NCBI RefSeq assembly: GCF_029910235.1
Contig: NZ_CP112874.1
Location: 1,860,001 to 1,924,000 of the forward strand
Length of the DNA stretch: 64,000 bases
Source: Pseudanabaena galeata CCNP1313
Lineage (GTDB): Bacteria > Cyanobacteriota > Cyanobacteriia > Pseudanabaenales > Pseudanabaenaceae
Direction: 5' to 3'
The translations under genes and the position numbers were made by a program. Within the stretch, counting starts at the first letter, position 1, and every line of letters begins with the position of its first letter. This document shows, one piece after another, positions 16,511-26,216 of the stretch. The notes beneath the pieces are model-generated. The model made no database searches. It had not been told where the DNA came from and worked only from the letters and a program-made list of their open reading frames with translations.

Positions 16511-19300
16511 ATGGCTCCACGAAAAAACACCAAGCAATCCAAACAAATCGAAACCATCAAACACGAAGAAGCCAAGCGGCGCAACATTCCCACAGCAGAG
16601 CATCAGTCAGTAATGGCAGATGATGAGAAAAGCCCGATCCGTGTTGCCTACGATCGCCGCAATCGCGATCTCGATCCGCAGTTGGTTTGGCGCGGCAAAG
16701 ACGAGCAGGACTGGTCAGATTTGGTTGTGTCGGCTCCACCGCTTTACATTCAAGAAAAGGTACATCCGAAGGCGATCGTTGACGATTTGCGCCGCCAGAG
16801 TCAGGAGCGATCGGAGGCAACTCAAGATACGCAGTTAGATTTGTTTGCAGACTTTAATGGGTTGCCGAAGGATGCAACGGCAACGGAATTTTATAAGCAC
16901 GATGCGAACTGGACAAATCGCATGATTTTAGGGGATAGCCTTCAGGTAATGGCAAGCCTAGCCGAGCGTGAGGGTTTGCGCGGTAAGGTGCAATGTATCT
17001 ATTTCGATCCGCCCTATGGGATTAAGTTCAATTCAAATTTTCAATGGTCAACAACTAGCCGCGACGTGAAAGATGGGGATAAAAAGCAAATTACTCGCGA
17101 ACCTGAACAGGTAAAAGCTTTTCGGGACACTTGGCGCGATGGGATTCATTCTTATTTGACTTATTTGCGCGATCGCTTGACGGTAGCGAGGGATTTATTA
17201 ACGGATAGTGGTTCTATTTTTGTGCAGATTGGCGATGAGAATGTGCATCGGGTTAGGGCTTTGATGGATGAGGTGTTTGGGGATGAGAATTTCATTGGTT
17301 TAATTACCTTTAGAAAGAAAAATATGCCTTTTGGTGCTCGATATATTGAGGGAATGTCAGACTATATAATCTGGTATTCTCAAAATTCTGAAAAAACAAA
17401 ATTCAGAGAAATTTTTTCTTTTAAAAATGTAGAAAGTGCTTCACGATGGAATTATGTAAGACTTAGCAATGGAGTAGATCGAACTCTATCAAGTGATGAA
17501 TTTCATAGCCATAAACTTTTGCCAATAAAGAGTAGAGTCTATAGTCACCAAACACTAAAACCGTCAGGCACTTTTACAGGGGGCTTTTTCAGTGTCAATC
17601 ACAACGGGAAAGTATACCAAACACCAAAAGGAGGATGCTGGGCGACAACTGAAGAAGGGATGCGTAGACTTCTTTACGCAGATAGAGTTGGTGTAGAGAA
17701 TACTAATCTACGCTATAGATTTTTCATAGATGACTACCCCGTTTCAAGAATTAATAACCTATGGACTGATACATCTGGAGCATCGAATAAAACCTATGTA
17801 GTCCAAACTATGGAAAAAGTAATTGAGCGTTGTATCCTAATGGCAACAGACCCCGGCGATCTAGTCTTAGATCCCACCTGTGGTTCAGGAACTACCGCCT
17901 ATGTTGCCGAACAATGGGGAAGACGCTGGATTACCATTGATACATCTCGCGTAGCCCTAGCTCTAGCCAGAGCCAGAATCATGGGCGCACGCTACCCCTA
18001 TTACATCCTAGCCGACAGTCCCGAAGGTCAGCAAAAAGAGGCATCAATTACTCGTACCATGCCATCCGACAGCCCGACACATGGCAACATCCGCTTAGGT
18101 TTTGTGTACGATCGCGTTCCCCACATCACGCTTAAATCCATTGCCAATAATACCGAAATAGATACCATTTGGGAGTCATACCAAACCAAGCTCGAACTTT
18201 TGCGCGGAGCATTGAATCAAGAACTAAGCAAATCTTGGGAAGAGTGGGAAATACCCCGTGAGGTTGATGCGAAATGGTCGGACAAAGCCAAGCAATTGCA
18301 TAGTGACTGGTGGGAAAATCGCATCGCCAAACAGAAAGAAATTGATGCGTCCATTGCGGCTAAAGCCGATCAAGAATTTCTCTATGACAAGCCCTATGAA
18401 GATAAAAACACGGTACGGGTAGCTGGCCCATTCACAGTAGAAAGTTTGTCACCTCACAGAGTCTTAGCTGTTGATGAAAATGATGACCTCATCGATCCAG
18501 ATGCAAAGCCAAAAGACAATGGCGAAATCGACTTTGTAAATGTGATTCTGGAAAACCTCAAAACCTCTGGTGTGCAACAAGCCCACAAAGAAGACAAGAT
18601 CAATTTCACATCGCTTGTACCCTTTCCCAGTCAATACATCTGTGCTGAAGGTCGTTATGTCGAAGGTGAAAACGACAAAGAAAAACGCGCAGGTATTTTC
18701 ATCGGTTCTGAATTTGGCACAGTGTCCCGTCCCGATCTAGTTGCCGCCGCTAGAGAAGCGGGTGACATTGGCTTTGATGTCCTGATTGCCTGTGCCTTTA
18801 ACTATGACGCTCACTCAGCCGAATTTAACAAACTAGGTCGCATCCCGATCCTCAAGGCTCGGATGAATGCCGATCTGCACATGGCAAATGATCTCAAAAA
18901 TACAGGGGCAGGAAACCTATTTGTCATCTTTGGTGAGCCTGATATTGATATCACCCCGCTTGACGATGGCAAGTTACAGGTCAAGATTCACGGTGTAGAT
19001 GTCTTTCATCCTCAATCTGGTGAAGTCAGGTCTAGCAATGCCGATGAAATCGCCTGTTGGTTCATAGACACCGACTACAACGAAGAAAGCTTCTTTGTCC
19101 GTCATGCCTATTTCTTAGGTGCGAGTGACCCATATAAATCTCTCAAAACCACCCTCAAAGCCGAGATTGACGAAGAAGCATGGTCAAGTCTTTACAGCGA
19201 TACATCTAGACCCTTTGCTAAGCCTAAGTCTGGACGCATTGCGGTTAAGGTGATCAATCATCTTGGCGATGAAGTGATGAAAGTGTTTAATGTTAATTAA
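16511..19300 (+). CDS. Type III-like DNA methyltransferase (Mod)
   Basis: 929 residues. Catalytic motif DPPY at 166-169 precedes the AdoMet motif DPTCGSGTT, the order of beta-class amino-methyltransferases. The middle section between them is AT-richer than the flanks, as expected for a variable target-recognition region. Residues 108-112 read QLDLF, an exact beta-clamp-binding consensus. It is the partner of the restriction subunit upstream and modifies the same target. The stop overlaps an alternative start of the PLD gene. Confidence 0.88.
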   Translation: MAPRKNTKQSKQIETIKHEEAKRRNIPTAEHQSVMADDEKSPIRVAYDRRNRDLDPQLVWRGKDEQDWSDLVVSAPPLYIQEKVHPKAIVDDLRRQSQERSEATQDTQLDLFADFNGLPKDATATEFYKHDANWTNRMILGDSLQVMASLAEREGLRGKVQCIYFDPPYGIKFNSNFQWSTTSRDVKDGDKKQITREPEQVKAFRDTWRDGIHSYLTYLRDRLTVARDLLTDSGSIFVQIGDENVHRVRALMDEVFGDENFIGLITFRKKNMPFGARYIEGMSDYIIWYSQNSEKTKFREIFSFKNVESASRWNYVRLSNGVDRTLSSDEFHSHKLLPIKSRVYSHQTLKPSGTFTGGFFSVNHNGKVYQTPKGGCWATTEEGMRRLLYADRVGVENTNLRYRFFIDDYPVSRINNLWTDTSGASNKTYVVQTMEKVIERCILMATDPGDLVLDPTCGSGTTAYVAEQWGRRWITIDTSRVALALARARIMGARYPYYILADSPEGQQKEASITRTMPSDSPTHGNIRLGFVYDRVPHITLKSIANNTEIDTIWESYQTKLELLRGALNQELSKSWEEWEIPREVDAKWSDKAKQLHSDWWENRIAKQKEIDASIAAKADQEFLYDKPYEDKNTVRVAGPFTVESLSPHRVLAVDENDDLIDPDAKPKDNGEIDFVNVILENLKTSGVQQAHKEDKINFTSLVPFPSQYICAEGRYVEGENDKEKRAGIFIGSEFGTVSRPDLVAAAREAGDIGFDVLIACAFNYDAHSAEFNKLGRIPILKARMNADLHMANDLKNTGAGNLFVIFGEPDIDITPLDDGKLQVKIHGVDVFHPQSGEVRSSNADEIACWFIDTDYNEESFFVRHAYFLGASDPYKSLKTTLKAEIDEEAWSSLYSDTSRPFAKPKSGRIAVKVINHLGDEVMKVFNVN

Positions 19301-19319
19301 AAAATACAGGAGAACAATT

Positions 19320-20690
19320 ATGGAAACTACAACTACTTTACATAGCGCCACATTACATAACAATGTAAAGCCTAGACTGAAAGAGCTTATCAAACAAGCG
19401 GAATGCCTACGAATGGCGGTAGCCTATTGGACAATTCCAAATGATTACTTTGGGGACGATTTAATTGAAGTCTTAAAGAAAAAAGATTCTTTTGCTTGTG
19501 TTGATATTTCTTTGCCAACAGATATAGATGAACTATGTAAACTTGCAAAGCAGTCTTGTAATCTATATTTTTATACTGAATCCCTAGTTTGGGATGGTAC
19601 AGATAAAAAGCCAACTAACAGGAATTTATTACACTCTAAAGTCCTTTTGTTTGATTTACCTGATGATTTGGCAAGTATTTGGATTGGTAGTCATAATTGG
19701 ACTGACAGATCACTAATTGGCAAAAATATTGAAACATCTCTAGAGATTTGTGTTGATAAAAATAGTGATATCTACACTGAAATCAAATATTTGTTAGAGA
19801 AAATCAAACAAGACTGTGAACAAATCATTCCTGATCCACTTCACGAAAGAATATATAAAATAACTCGAAGACAAGAAGATTCATTATTTTATCTACGAGC
19901 TAATTGTATAGAATCTCCAGAACATCCATTATTATCTACTTCGTTTATTCATCTTATTTTAGATAATAACAAGCCAAATTCTAAAATCTTCCCTGAAGGT
20001 AAAAAAATGGTTTTTCTGATGAATAGTTTGCAGAGTAATAAGCAGTTTCTTCTACATGGAGAAGTCTATAACAGTGGAGGACTTCGCGCATCAAACAAGA
20101 AAGCTACAGAATTCCAAACTTTTGACGACGGATACTATTGCTTGAGGCAAGGCAAAAGATTTGTTGATTTCAGACTAAAGCCTGACAAAGAGACTTTTGA
20201 AAATATAATAAGAGATTTCCACCACTACGCAACATTTGTCATAGGGGATGATATTCAGGAAATAAACGCAAATAATTTTGATTCTCATTTTTCCTCAAAA
20301 TATGAAACTCCTATAACCCTCCTAAATGAATTCACGCAATTTGAGTTTATGAATGATAGATGGCAGAAAAGCGAATCATTTGAACTTAAAAAAGGCGATA
20401 AAGCTATTAAACAGGATCTTGATAATCGTGATACTGATGAAATCGAAAACGTTTATGATGATGAGGATAATGCCGAAAAATCAATATGGAGATTACTAGA
20501 CAATCTTCATTTTTGCGGATCTTTTCAGATTGAAGAAGGTTCAAAACTAGATGCAATTTTAAAAGTAATCTCTCCATCTGAGGAAAAAGTTCTCATTAAA
20601 AAACAACTGGTTAACGACACTGAGAAAGATAACAAAATTCATCGAATTCGACGAGGACTTATATCGAAGATTGTAAAAAAAAGAGACTAA
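19320..20690 (+). CDS. PLD-like domain protein in RM cluster
   Basis: 456 residues from ATG 19320, with GGAGAA nine bases upstream. The N-terminal third carries a single phospholipase-D-like signature: LLHSKVLLFD followed by GSHNWTDRSL. Related proteins act as nucleases, often as dimers. The C-terminal two thirds are not recognised. Its place between the methyltransferase and a helicase suggests an accessory nuclease of the restriction system. Its codon use is more AT-rich than that of the flanking RM genes. Confidence 0.7.
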   Translation: METTTTLHSATLHNNVKPRLKELIKQAECLRMAVAYWTIPNDYFGDDLIEVLKKKDSFACVDISLPTDIDELCKLAKQSCNLYFYTESLVWDGTDKKPTNRNLLHSKVLLFDLPDDLASIWIGSHNWTDRSLIGKNIETSLEICVDKNSDIYTEIKYLLEKIKQDCEQIIPDPLHERIYKITRRQEDSLFYLRANCIESPEHPLLSTSFIHLILDNNKPNSKIFPEGKKMVFLMNSLQSNKQFLLHGEVYNSGGLRASNKKATEFQTFDDGYYCLRQGKRFVDFRLKPDKETFENIIRDFHHYATFVIGDDIQEINANNFDSHFSSKYETPITLLNEFTQFEFMNDRWQKSESFELKKGDKAIKQDLDNRDTDEIENVYDDEDNAEKSIWRLLDNLHFCGSFQIEEGSKLDAILKVISPSEEKVLIKKQLVNDTEKDNKIHRIRRGLISKIVKKRD

Positions 20691-20720
20691 AACATATTCG
20701 TAATTGTCCAATTGAAAACT

Positions 20721-22781
20721 ATGGAATTTCGTATCGCCGACACCTTCACCGATAGCCTCAGCAAGCTTACTGGACAAGAACAGAAAGCCGTGAAAATGAC
20801 TGCTTTTGACTTGCAACTAAACCCCAGTAGCCCCAGTTTGCGCTATCACAAACTCGATCGCACCAAAGATCAAAATTTCTGCTCGATCGCTGTAAATCTT
20901 GACCTGCGATTAATCGTGCATCGCACCGAAAACAGCTTGTTACTTTGCTATGTCGATCACCATGACGATGCTTATGCGTGGGCAAGTCGCCGCAAAATTG
21001 AAAACCACCCTAGAACGGGAGCCGCCCAACTTGTCGAAGTACGCGAAACCGTTGAAGAAGTCATCGTTAAAAAGTCAATTATCAGAGGTGTTCAAAAATC
21101 CCTGCTATTTGCCCATATCTCCGATGATGACTTGCTTAGTTATGGCATCCCCCTAGAATGGCTGTCTGATGTCAGAATTGCCGATGAAGATCGACTTTTC
21201 GATATTGTCGATCGCTTACCCCAAGAGGCAGCCGAAGCATTGCTAGAGATTGCCACAGGCGGCAAACCTAAACCGATTATTCCGACAGTTGCAGTCAACC
21301 CCTTCGATCATCCTGACGCACAGCGTCGCTTCCGCATTATGTCCAATGCCGAAGAACTGCAACAGGCTCTTGATTATCCTTGGGAAAAGTGGACTGTATT
21401 TTTGCATCCCAGTCAGCGATCGCTAGTCGGACGAGACTATAGCGGTGCTGCCCGTGTGTCTGGTTCGGCAGGAACGGGTAAAACTATCGTTGCTATACAT
21501 CGCGCCGTATTCTTAGCTCGTAAATACCCCAACGCCCAACTATTGCTAACTACCTTTTCGCCAGCCCTAGCCAATGCTTTGCAAATCAAGCTAGACAGGT
21601 TAATTGGTAACGATGCTAAGGTGATTAGTCGCATTAAAGTTAGTGCGATTCAAGATATTGCATGGGAGCTTTACAAGCCTTTAGGCAATTTCAAAATTGC
21701 TGATCCGATCAAAGTGCGGGCTAAGTTAGTGGCGATCGCTACTCAAAACCCTAACCGTAAATTTTCTGAGTCATTGCTATGGGATGAATGGAATGATGTT
21801 GTTGATGCTTGGCAACTGGACACATGGGAAGACTATCGAGATGTCACCCGTTTAGGCAGAAAGACTAAGCTAGGCAGCAAACAACGGGAAATACTCTGGG
21901 AAGTGTTTCAAGAGGTCAGAAATTGGTTGCGATCGCAAAATCTAATTACATGGTCGGGAGTTTTCCGTACCGTAACCGATTCTCTTAGCCGAACTAATGC
22001 TTACCCATTCCAGTTTGCGATCGTTGATGAATGTCAAGACATGGGTATTGCCGAGCTTCGTTTCTTGGCAGTGATCGGCACACAAAGACCTGACAGCTTA
22101 TTTTTTACAGGTGACTTAGGACAGCGCATATTTCAACAGCCTTTTTCGTGGAAGTCTTTGGGTGTTGATATTAGGGGGCGATCGCAAACTCTCACGATCA
22201 ATTACCGCACCTCACACCAAATCCGTTCTATTGCCGATCGCCTATTGCCTAGTTCTATAGCTGATGTGGACGGCAACCAAGAACAACGCAAAGATACTAT
22301 TTCTGTGTTCAATGGCATAGCGCCCACAATCCAAATCTTAGATGACGAAGATGCAGAGAGCGAATACGTTGCTCAATGGATTGCCAAGCATTTAGCTAAC
22401 GGTGTTCAACCCGAAGAAATCGGTGTATTCGTGCGTGATAAACCTCAAATCGAAAGAGCGATCGCCGCAGTCATGGAAGCTGGTATAAAGCCTGTTGAAT
22501 TAAGCGATCGGTTATCTTTTGCCGAGGGACGTATTGCAGTTAGCACCATGCACCTAGCCAAAGGTTTAGAGTTTAGGGCTGTAGCTGTCATGGCTTGCGA
22601 TGACGAGGTTTTACCACTACAGGAGCGAGTCGAAAGCGTTGGCGATGAATCGGACTTAGAGGAGGTTTACAACACTGAAAGGCATTTGCTCTACGTTGCT
22701 TGTACCCGTGCGAGAGATTACCTGTTAGTTACAGGTGTCGATCCTGCTTCAGAGTTTTTAGATGATTTGAGGAGTAACTGA
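20721..22781 (+). CDS. RelE-like domain fused to UvrD-type helicase
   Basis: 686 residues. The first 95 residues resemble RelE/ParE toxins (MEFRIADTFTDSLSKL, ending in HHDDAYAWASRR), followed by a linker and a superfamily 1 helicase: Walker A GSAGTGKT, Walker B VDECQD, motif IV-V NYRTSHQIR and STMHLAKGLEF, motif VI YVACTRARDY. ATG 20721 is preferred to TTG 20712. Proteins of this build accompany cyanobacterial defence islands. Whether the toxin-like part cleaves mRNA is unknown. Confidence 0.8.
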   Translation: MEFRIADTFTDSLSKLTGQEQKAVKMTAFDLQLNPSSPSLRYHKLDRTKDQNFCSIAVNLDLRLIVHRTENSLLLCYVDHHDDAYAWASRRKIENHPRTGAAQLVEVRETVEEVIVKKSIIRGVQKSLLFAHISDDDLLSYGIPLEWLSDVRIADEDRLFDIVDRLPQEAAEALLEIATGGKPKPIIPTVAVNPFDHPDAQRRFRIMSNAEELQQALDYPWEKWTVFLHPSQRSLVGRDYSGAARVSGSAGTGKTIVAIHRAVFLARKYPNAQLLLTTFSPALANALQIKLDRLIGNDAKVISRIKVSAIQDIAWELYKPLGNFKIADPIKVRAKLVAIATQNPNRKFSESLLWDEWNDVVDAWQLDTWEDYRDVTRLGRKTKLGSKQREILWEVFQEVRNWLRSQNLITWSGVFRTVTDSLSRTNAYPFQFAIVDECQDMGIAELRFLAVIGTQRPDSLFFTGDLGQRIFQQPFSWKSLGVDIRGRSQTLTINYRTSHQIRSIADRLLPSSIADVDGNQEQRKDTISVFNGIAPTIQILDDEDAESEYVAQWIAKHLANGVQPEEIGVFVRDKPQIERAIAAVMEAGIKPVELSDRLSFAEGRIAVSTMHLAKGLEFRAVAVMACDDEVLPLQERVESVGDESDLEEVYNTERHLLYVACTRARDYLLVTGVDPASEFLDDLRSN

Positions 22782-22851
22782 TATGAAACAACTGGTTTGC
22801 TATGAGTGGTTTAAGCCTAGTAATTAATTAACTTTATAACTTCAAAAATTA

Positions 22852-23556
22852 ATGGACATAAATTGGGCTAAAGAATTTTTCGTGTCAATGTGGAGTAAAT
22901 TTCCTTGGTTTACAACTGGACTTGTGTTTATAGCTCTACGTTTTGGCAATATAAAAATAGGTGTAGATATTGTTAGTTGGGAACTTATTCCATTTTCCAA
23001 AAAAACTAAAAATATTTTTTTTCTAATTGGCTGCTCGCTAATAATTTTTCAAGGAATACTATTGATTCGATTTATTGACACCAGCAATTTAACCAAAAAT
23101 GTCGGCAATTCATTTTCTGGTTTCTTCAATCAGAATATAGTTTATGAGTTCCTAGAGGCTCCTAAAGAATCAGAAGTAAATCAACTAATATTAAATTATT
23201 ATGATATTAAATTTCTTAATAGTCTTTATGGGACATCTTACAACTTAGAAGAATCAAAAAAATACATAATTGGCGAGAGGTATAAAGAGACAGAAAAGTT
23301 AGTTAATCAGTTAAAAAATAAAAATGCTTATCTTGTGTATGGCTATCAAAATTCTAGAATAATTCGCCAATTTATATCTAAGAAAGACAACGGATTTTAT
23401 GTGGATGTTTTTGTTGTAGGTACATATCTTTACTATCAAGATAGCAAATTTGTTGAAAGTAAAAATAATTACTGTAGAAAGAGTAAGTTTAAATTAGCTA
23501 AGGATGGAAGTAACTTGAAAATAGCAAGACTTGAAAGCGTAACACTTTGTCAATAA
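22852..23556 (+). CDS. Membrane protein with ARC6/IMS-like C-terminus
   Basis: 234 residues. Two hydrophobic segments lie near 15-30 and 55-75. The C-terminal 100 residues, from KYIIGERYKETEKLVNQLK to the end, resemble the ARC6-like IMS domain common in cyanobacteria, an NTF2-like fold. The gene is markedly AT-rich. Its place inside the restriction cluster suggests an accessory or separate cargo gene. Confidence 0.5.
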   Translation: MDINWAKEFFVSMWSKFPWFTTGLVFIALRFGNIKIGVDIVSWELIPFSKKTKNIFFLIGCSLIIFQGILLIRFIDTSNLTKNVGNSFSGFFNQNIVYEFLEAPKESEVNQLILNYYDIKFLNSLYGTSYNLEESKKYIIGERYKETEKLVNQLKNKNAYLVYGYQNSRIIRQFISKKDNGFYVDVFVVGTYLYYQDSKFVESKNNYCRKSKFKLAKDGSNLKIARLESVTLCQ

Positions 23557-23585
23557 ATTTACATTCTCAAACTCTAAAAAAACTC

Positions 23586-23906
23586 ATGGCTAAACCACCA
23601 CTTCCCCAACCCCAACTCGATCGCACCCCAATCACCCTCGATCAGTACCGCGAATACACCCCCGACAAACTAGAGTTCATCAATGGCTACTATGGCTTTG
23701 CCTATCAAGACATGACAAGCTTTCACCTTGCAATACTCACCAATATGGGGCTTCGCGCCGCCGTTAGCCATGTCCCGATCGCAAAATGGTTAGCCGCTAT
23801 CCAAGAGGTTGCTTTGCAAAATCCCAAGCTTGACGATGCTTTGCGCGATCGCTTAGTGCGAGGGATGGCTGAGTTGAATGCAGTAGTGGAGTGTTTGGAG
23901 GAATAA
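23586..23906 (+). CDS. Conserved-looking small protein, unknown
   Basis: 106 residues from ATG 23586. The segment ITLDQYREYTPDKLEFINGYYGF recalls the start of the Uma2-like nuclease family, but the catalytic part is missing, so this may be a stand-alone N-terminal domain. It contains no membrane segment. Neighbours are all defence-type genes. Confidence 0.5.
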   Translation: MAKPPLPQPQLDRTPITLDQYREYTPDKLEFINGYYGFAYQDMTSFHLAILTNMGLRAAVSHVPIAKWLAAIQEVALQNPKLDDALRDRLVRGMAELNAVVECLEE

Positions 23907-23946
23907 GTTTAAGGCTTCAGGAATTTTCAATTATCACAACTTAAAA

Positions 23947-25296
23947 ATGACCATATCACCGTTACTTCAATCATGGAAAGACTTGCCAACAGAGGCACAA
24001 GAGTCTGTCGTTACCACAAATTTTGTGGTGGCTCAGTTATTTGACACATTGGGATTTAATCAAAGGGAGAGAATCCCAGAGTTTCAGACTAGCCCTGCTG
24101 GTAAAGCCGTTGATTTTGCTGCTAGATACAATCGGGAGGGAGACATATTTTTAGAAACGAAGTCCAATCCCTATCTGCTCGTAGAACTAAAGGGACGAGA
24201 TGTCAATTTAGCTCCACCATCTGCTCAATATTTTTCAACGGTCAGGCAATTGCATGGGTATCTACTCTCTCCCAATAGCCATAGCGCTCAGTGGGGACTG
24301 ATCACCAATAGCAAACACTGGCAACTATTTCGCAAGCATGGCAAGGTGGTTTTTCCTGTGACAGAATGCTTGGCAACCGATGAAACTAATTTAGATGAAA
24401 CAGTGAGCCTAATTCGGCACAAGATTGAGAACCCATCAAAAGCCCTTGTGGTAGCTGTTTACAACAACAAGGGAGGTGTGGGCAAAACCACAACCACGAT
24501 CAATCTAGCCAGTATTCTTAACTTGCTTGGCAAAAAGGTTTTAGTGATTGACTTTGACCCTAATCAACGAGATCTCACCCAATATTTGCAACGTCCTGCC
24601 AAGTCAGTAACTTTGTACAAGTGCTTAGACGATCGCCGCCTCGATCCAGTGCAAGCAGTGCAGGAATTTCGACTAAAAACTAAGAAAGGTCAAGAGTTTG
24701 GGTTTGATGTATTACCCGCCGATGATGACCTAGCTAAATCAGATGGTTATGGAGGCATCCAGAGAAGCGCGAAGAAAGAAAGGCTCGGCGAGTTGATTGA
24801 CGAATTTTTTAGAGACAAATATGACTACATCCTGATCGATGCCCCTCCCAATTGGCAATATTTTAGCCAGAGTGCTGTCTATGCTGCTGATGTGGTATTT
24901 ACCCCAATTCAGCACAACAACTTTCTCTCTATCAAAAATGCTGCCCAAGCGATTTCACAGTTAATTCCCCAGATTAGGCGGGAGCGCAAAACAGGCAGTC
25001 CCAAGGTATTGCCTGTTTTCTTCAATGGTGAACGTATGACTGAGCCACAACGGGAGGCTGCGGTACATTTGATTGACAAGTTAATTGAAAAAACCAAAAA
25101 AGAGGAAAAGTTTGACCTAACCCATTACTTTTATCCTCGTTGCTATTGGCAACCAGCTAAGAAGGATAAGCATATATTTACGATGCCAAGCTTTGCGGCG
25201 ATCGCTAGTGCAGGATTTTCCAATATTCCTGCTGTCTATGCCAATAAAACTGCCAGAGAATATTATCAAGCTTTAGCTAAGGAGTATTTCATCTAA
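23947..25296 (+). CDS. Nuclease-like domain fused to ParA-type ATPase
   Basis: 449 residues. Residues 1-150 resemble the N-terminal nuclease of type I restriction subunits (AVDFAARYN...ETKSNPYLLVELKG, fitting D...ExK). From residue 160 a ParA/Soj ATPase follows with deviant Walker A YNNKGGVGKTTTT, Walker A' DFDPNQRD and Walker B LIDAPPN. Such a fusion is unusual. The stop shares one base with the start of the next gene, so the two products probably form one system, for partition or for DNA surveillance. Confidence 0.7.
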   Translation: MTISPLLQSWKDLPTEAQESVVTTNFVVAQLFDTLGFNQRERIPEFQTSPAGKAVDFAARYNREGDIFLETKSNPYLLVELKGRDVNLAPPSAQYFSTVRQLHGYLLSPNSHSAQWGLITNSKHWQLFRKHGKVVFPVTECLATDETNLDETVSLIRHKIENPSKALVVAVYNNKGGVGKTTTTINLASILNLLGKKVLVIDFDPNQRDLTQYLQRPAKSVTLYKCLDDRRLDPVQAVQEFRLKTKKGQEFGFDVLPADDDLAKSDGYGGIQRSAKKERLGELIDEFFRDKYDYILIDAPPNWQYFSQSAVYAADVVFTPIQHNNFLSIKNAAQAISQLIPQIRRERKTGSPKVLPVFFNGERMTEPQREAAVHLIDKLIEKTKKEEKFDLTHYFYPRCYWQPAKKDKHIFTMPSFAAIASAGFSNIPAVYANKTAREYYQALAKEYFI

Positions 25297-25982
25297 TGAC
25301 TAATAACATCCAATTAATGCATTTGTGGCTACATGAGATTACTGTCCCAGAACCCACCGATGCACCTCAATTCCTGCTTGATGTAGTTTCTGAAGCTCTC
25401 AAACAGTCTGGCGGCAAGAACTGGATTCCTGTGATCGTCAAAGAGGTCAGCAAGGGTGAGTATGTGGTCGTAGCGAACTCCTTTATCTATGCGGCGGCAG
25501 AAAATGCGGGACTAGAAAAGGCTTGGTGTGTCATCGTTGACCATGATGAAAGTGCAGAATATCTCACCAAGGTATTGGCTAGAGAGATTGTTCCCAAGCT
25601 AGACCTTGCTACTGCTTCCTACGAGCAGATCCAAGGAGCTTTAGAGTATGTCTCTGAGAAACCTAATAGTGCTTTAAAAGGCTTTAAGTTATTAGTTGCC
25701 GTCAACCGTATTGCCGAAGCACCAAGACAGAACTGGAAAAGCCTTGATGAGTTGACTAAGCTGAAGTGTGGCATTACTAAGGGCAAAAAATTGGATGCCC
25801 TCAAAGAAGTATTTACTCTCAATGTTAAGAGTGTAAAAGAACCAGTTGAGGTCAATGCACCTAAGCCAATTCAATCTCTTGATTCTTTGAGTCTTACCGA
25901 GCTTAAAGCTATGGCTAAGGATAAAAAACTTAAAGGTTATAGCAAAAAAACTAAGGCTGAGTTGGTTGATTTGCTGAGTTAG
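25296..25982 (+). CDS. ParB-like partner with SAP/Rho_N-like tail
   Basis: 228 residues. Residues 40-90 (WIPVIVKEVSKGEYVVVANSF...AGLEKAWCVIV) follow the pattern of the ParB N-terminal domain. The last 35 residues (LSLTELKAMAKDKKLKGYSK and on) match the SAP/Rho N-terminal helix pair that binds nucleic acid. A ParB-type helix-turn-helix is not evident, so the SAP-like tail may supply DNA binding. Translation is coupled to the nuclease-ParA gene. Confidence 0.55.
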   Translation: MTNNIQLMHLWLHEITVPEPTDAPQFLLDVVSEALKQSGGKNWIPVIVKEVSKGEYVVVANSFIYAAAENAGLEKAWCVIVDHDESAEYLTKVLAREIVPKLDLATASYEQIQGALEYVSEKPNSALKGFKLLVAVNRIAEAPRQNWKSLDELTKLKCGITKGKKLDALKEVFTLNVKSVKEPVEVNAPKPIQSLDSLSLTELKAMAKDKKLKGYSKKTKAELVDLLS

Positions 25983-26033
25983 AAAGTGCGTACTTGCGAT
26001 CGCTGAGTGTTTGGAGTCTGAGTAAATCGATCT

Positions 26034-26067
26034 GTTCTGGTAGAAAAAAATCTGTTCTGGTAGAAAA
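26034..26067 (+). repeat. Two tandem variant motif copies (GTTCTGGTAGAAAA)
   Basis: Copies at 26034 and 26054 differ from the main motif in two positions in the same way and end directly before the small gene at 26073. Confidence 0.6.
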
Positions 26068-26072
26068 CCACC

Positions 26073-26213
26073 ATGAAAAAGCGATCGCCCTTTCGGCAAT
26101 TTCTAGACTTCCTGATAGATGCTTTCAATCAACTAATCTCACTCAGAAGCAATACCTACCGATGGAAACGCCGCCAGTTTGACCGAGCTAGACAAAAACA
26201 CAATAAAAAATAG
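26073..26213 (+). CDS. Small basic protein, 46 residues
   Basis: ATG 26073 to TAG 26211. The product is very basic (MKKRSPFRQFLDFLIDAFNQ, then RWKRRQ and KHNKK) with an amphipathic middle. Its stop lies three bases before the next start, so the two are likely co-translated. Function unknown. Confidence 0.45.
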   Translation: MKKRSPFRQFLDFLIDAFNQLISLRSNTYRWKRRQFDRARQKHNKK

Positions 26214-26216
26214 CTA

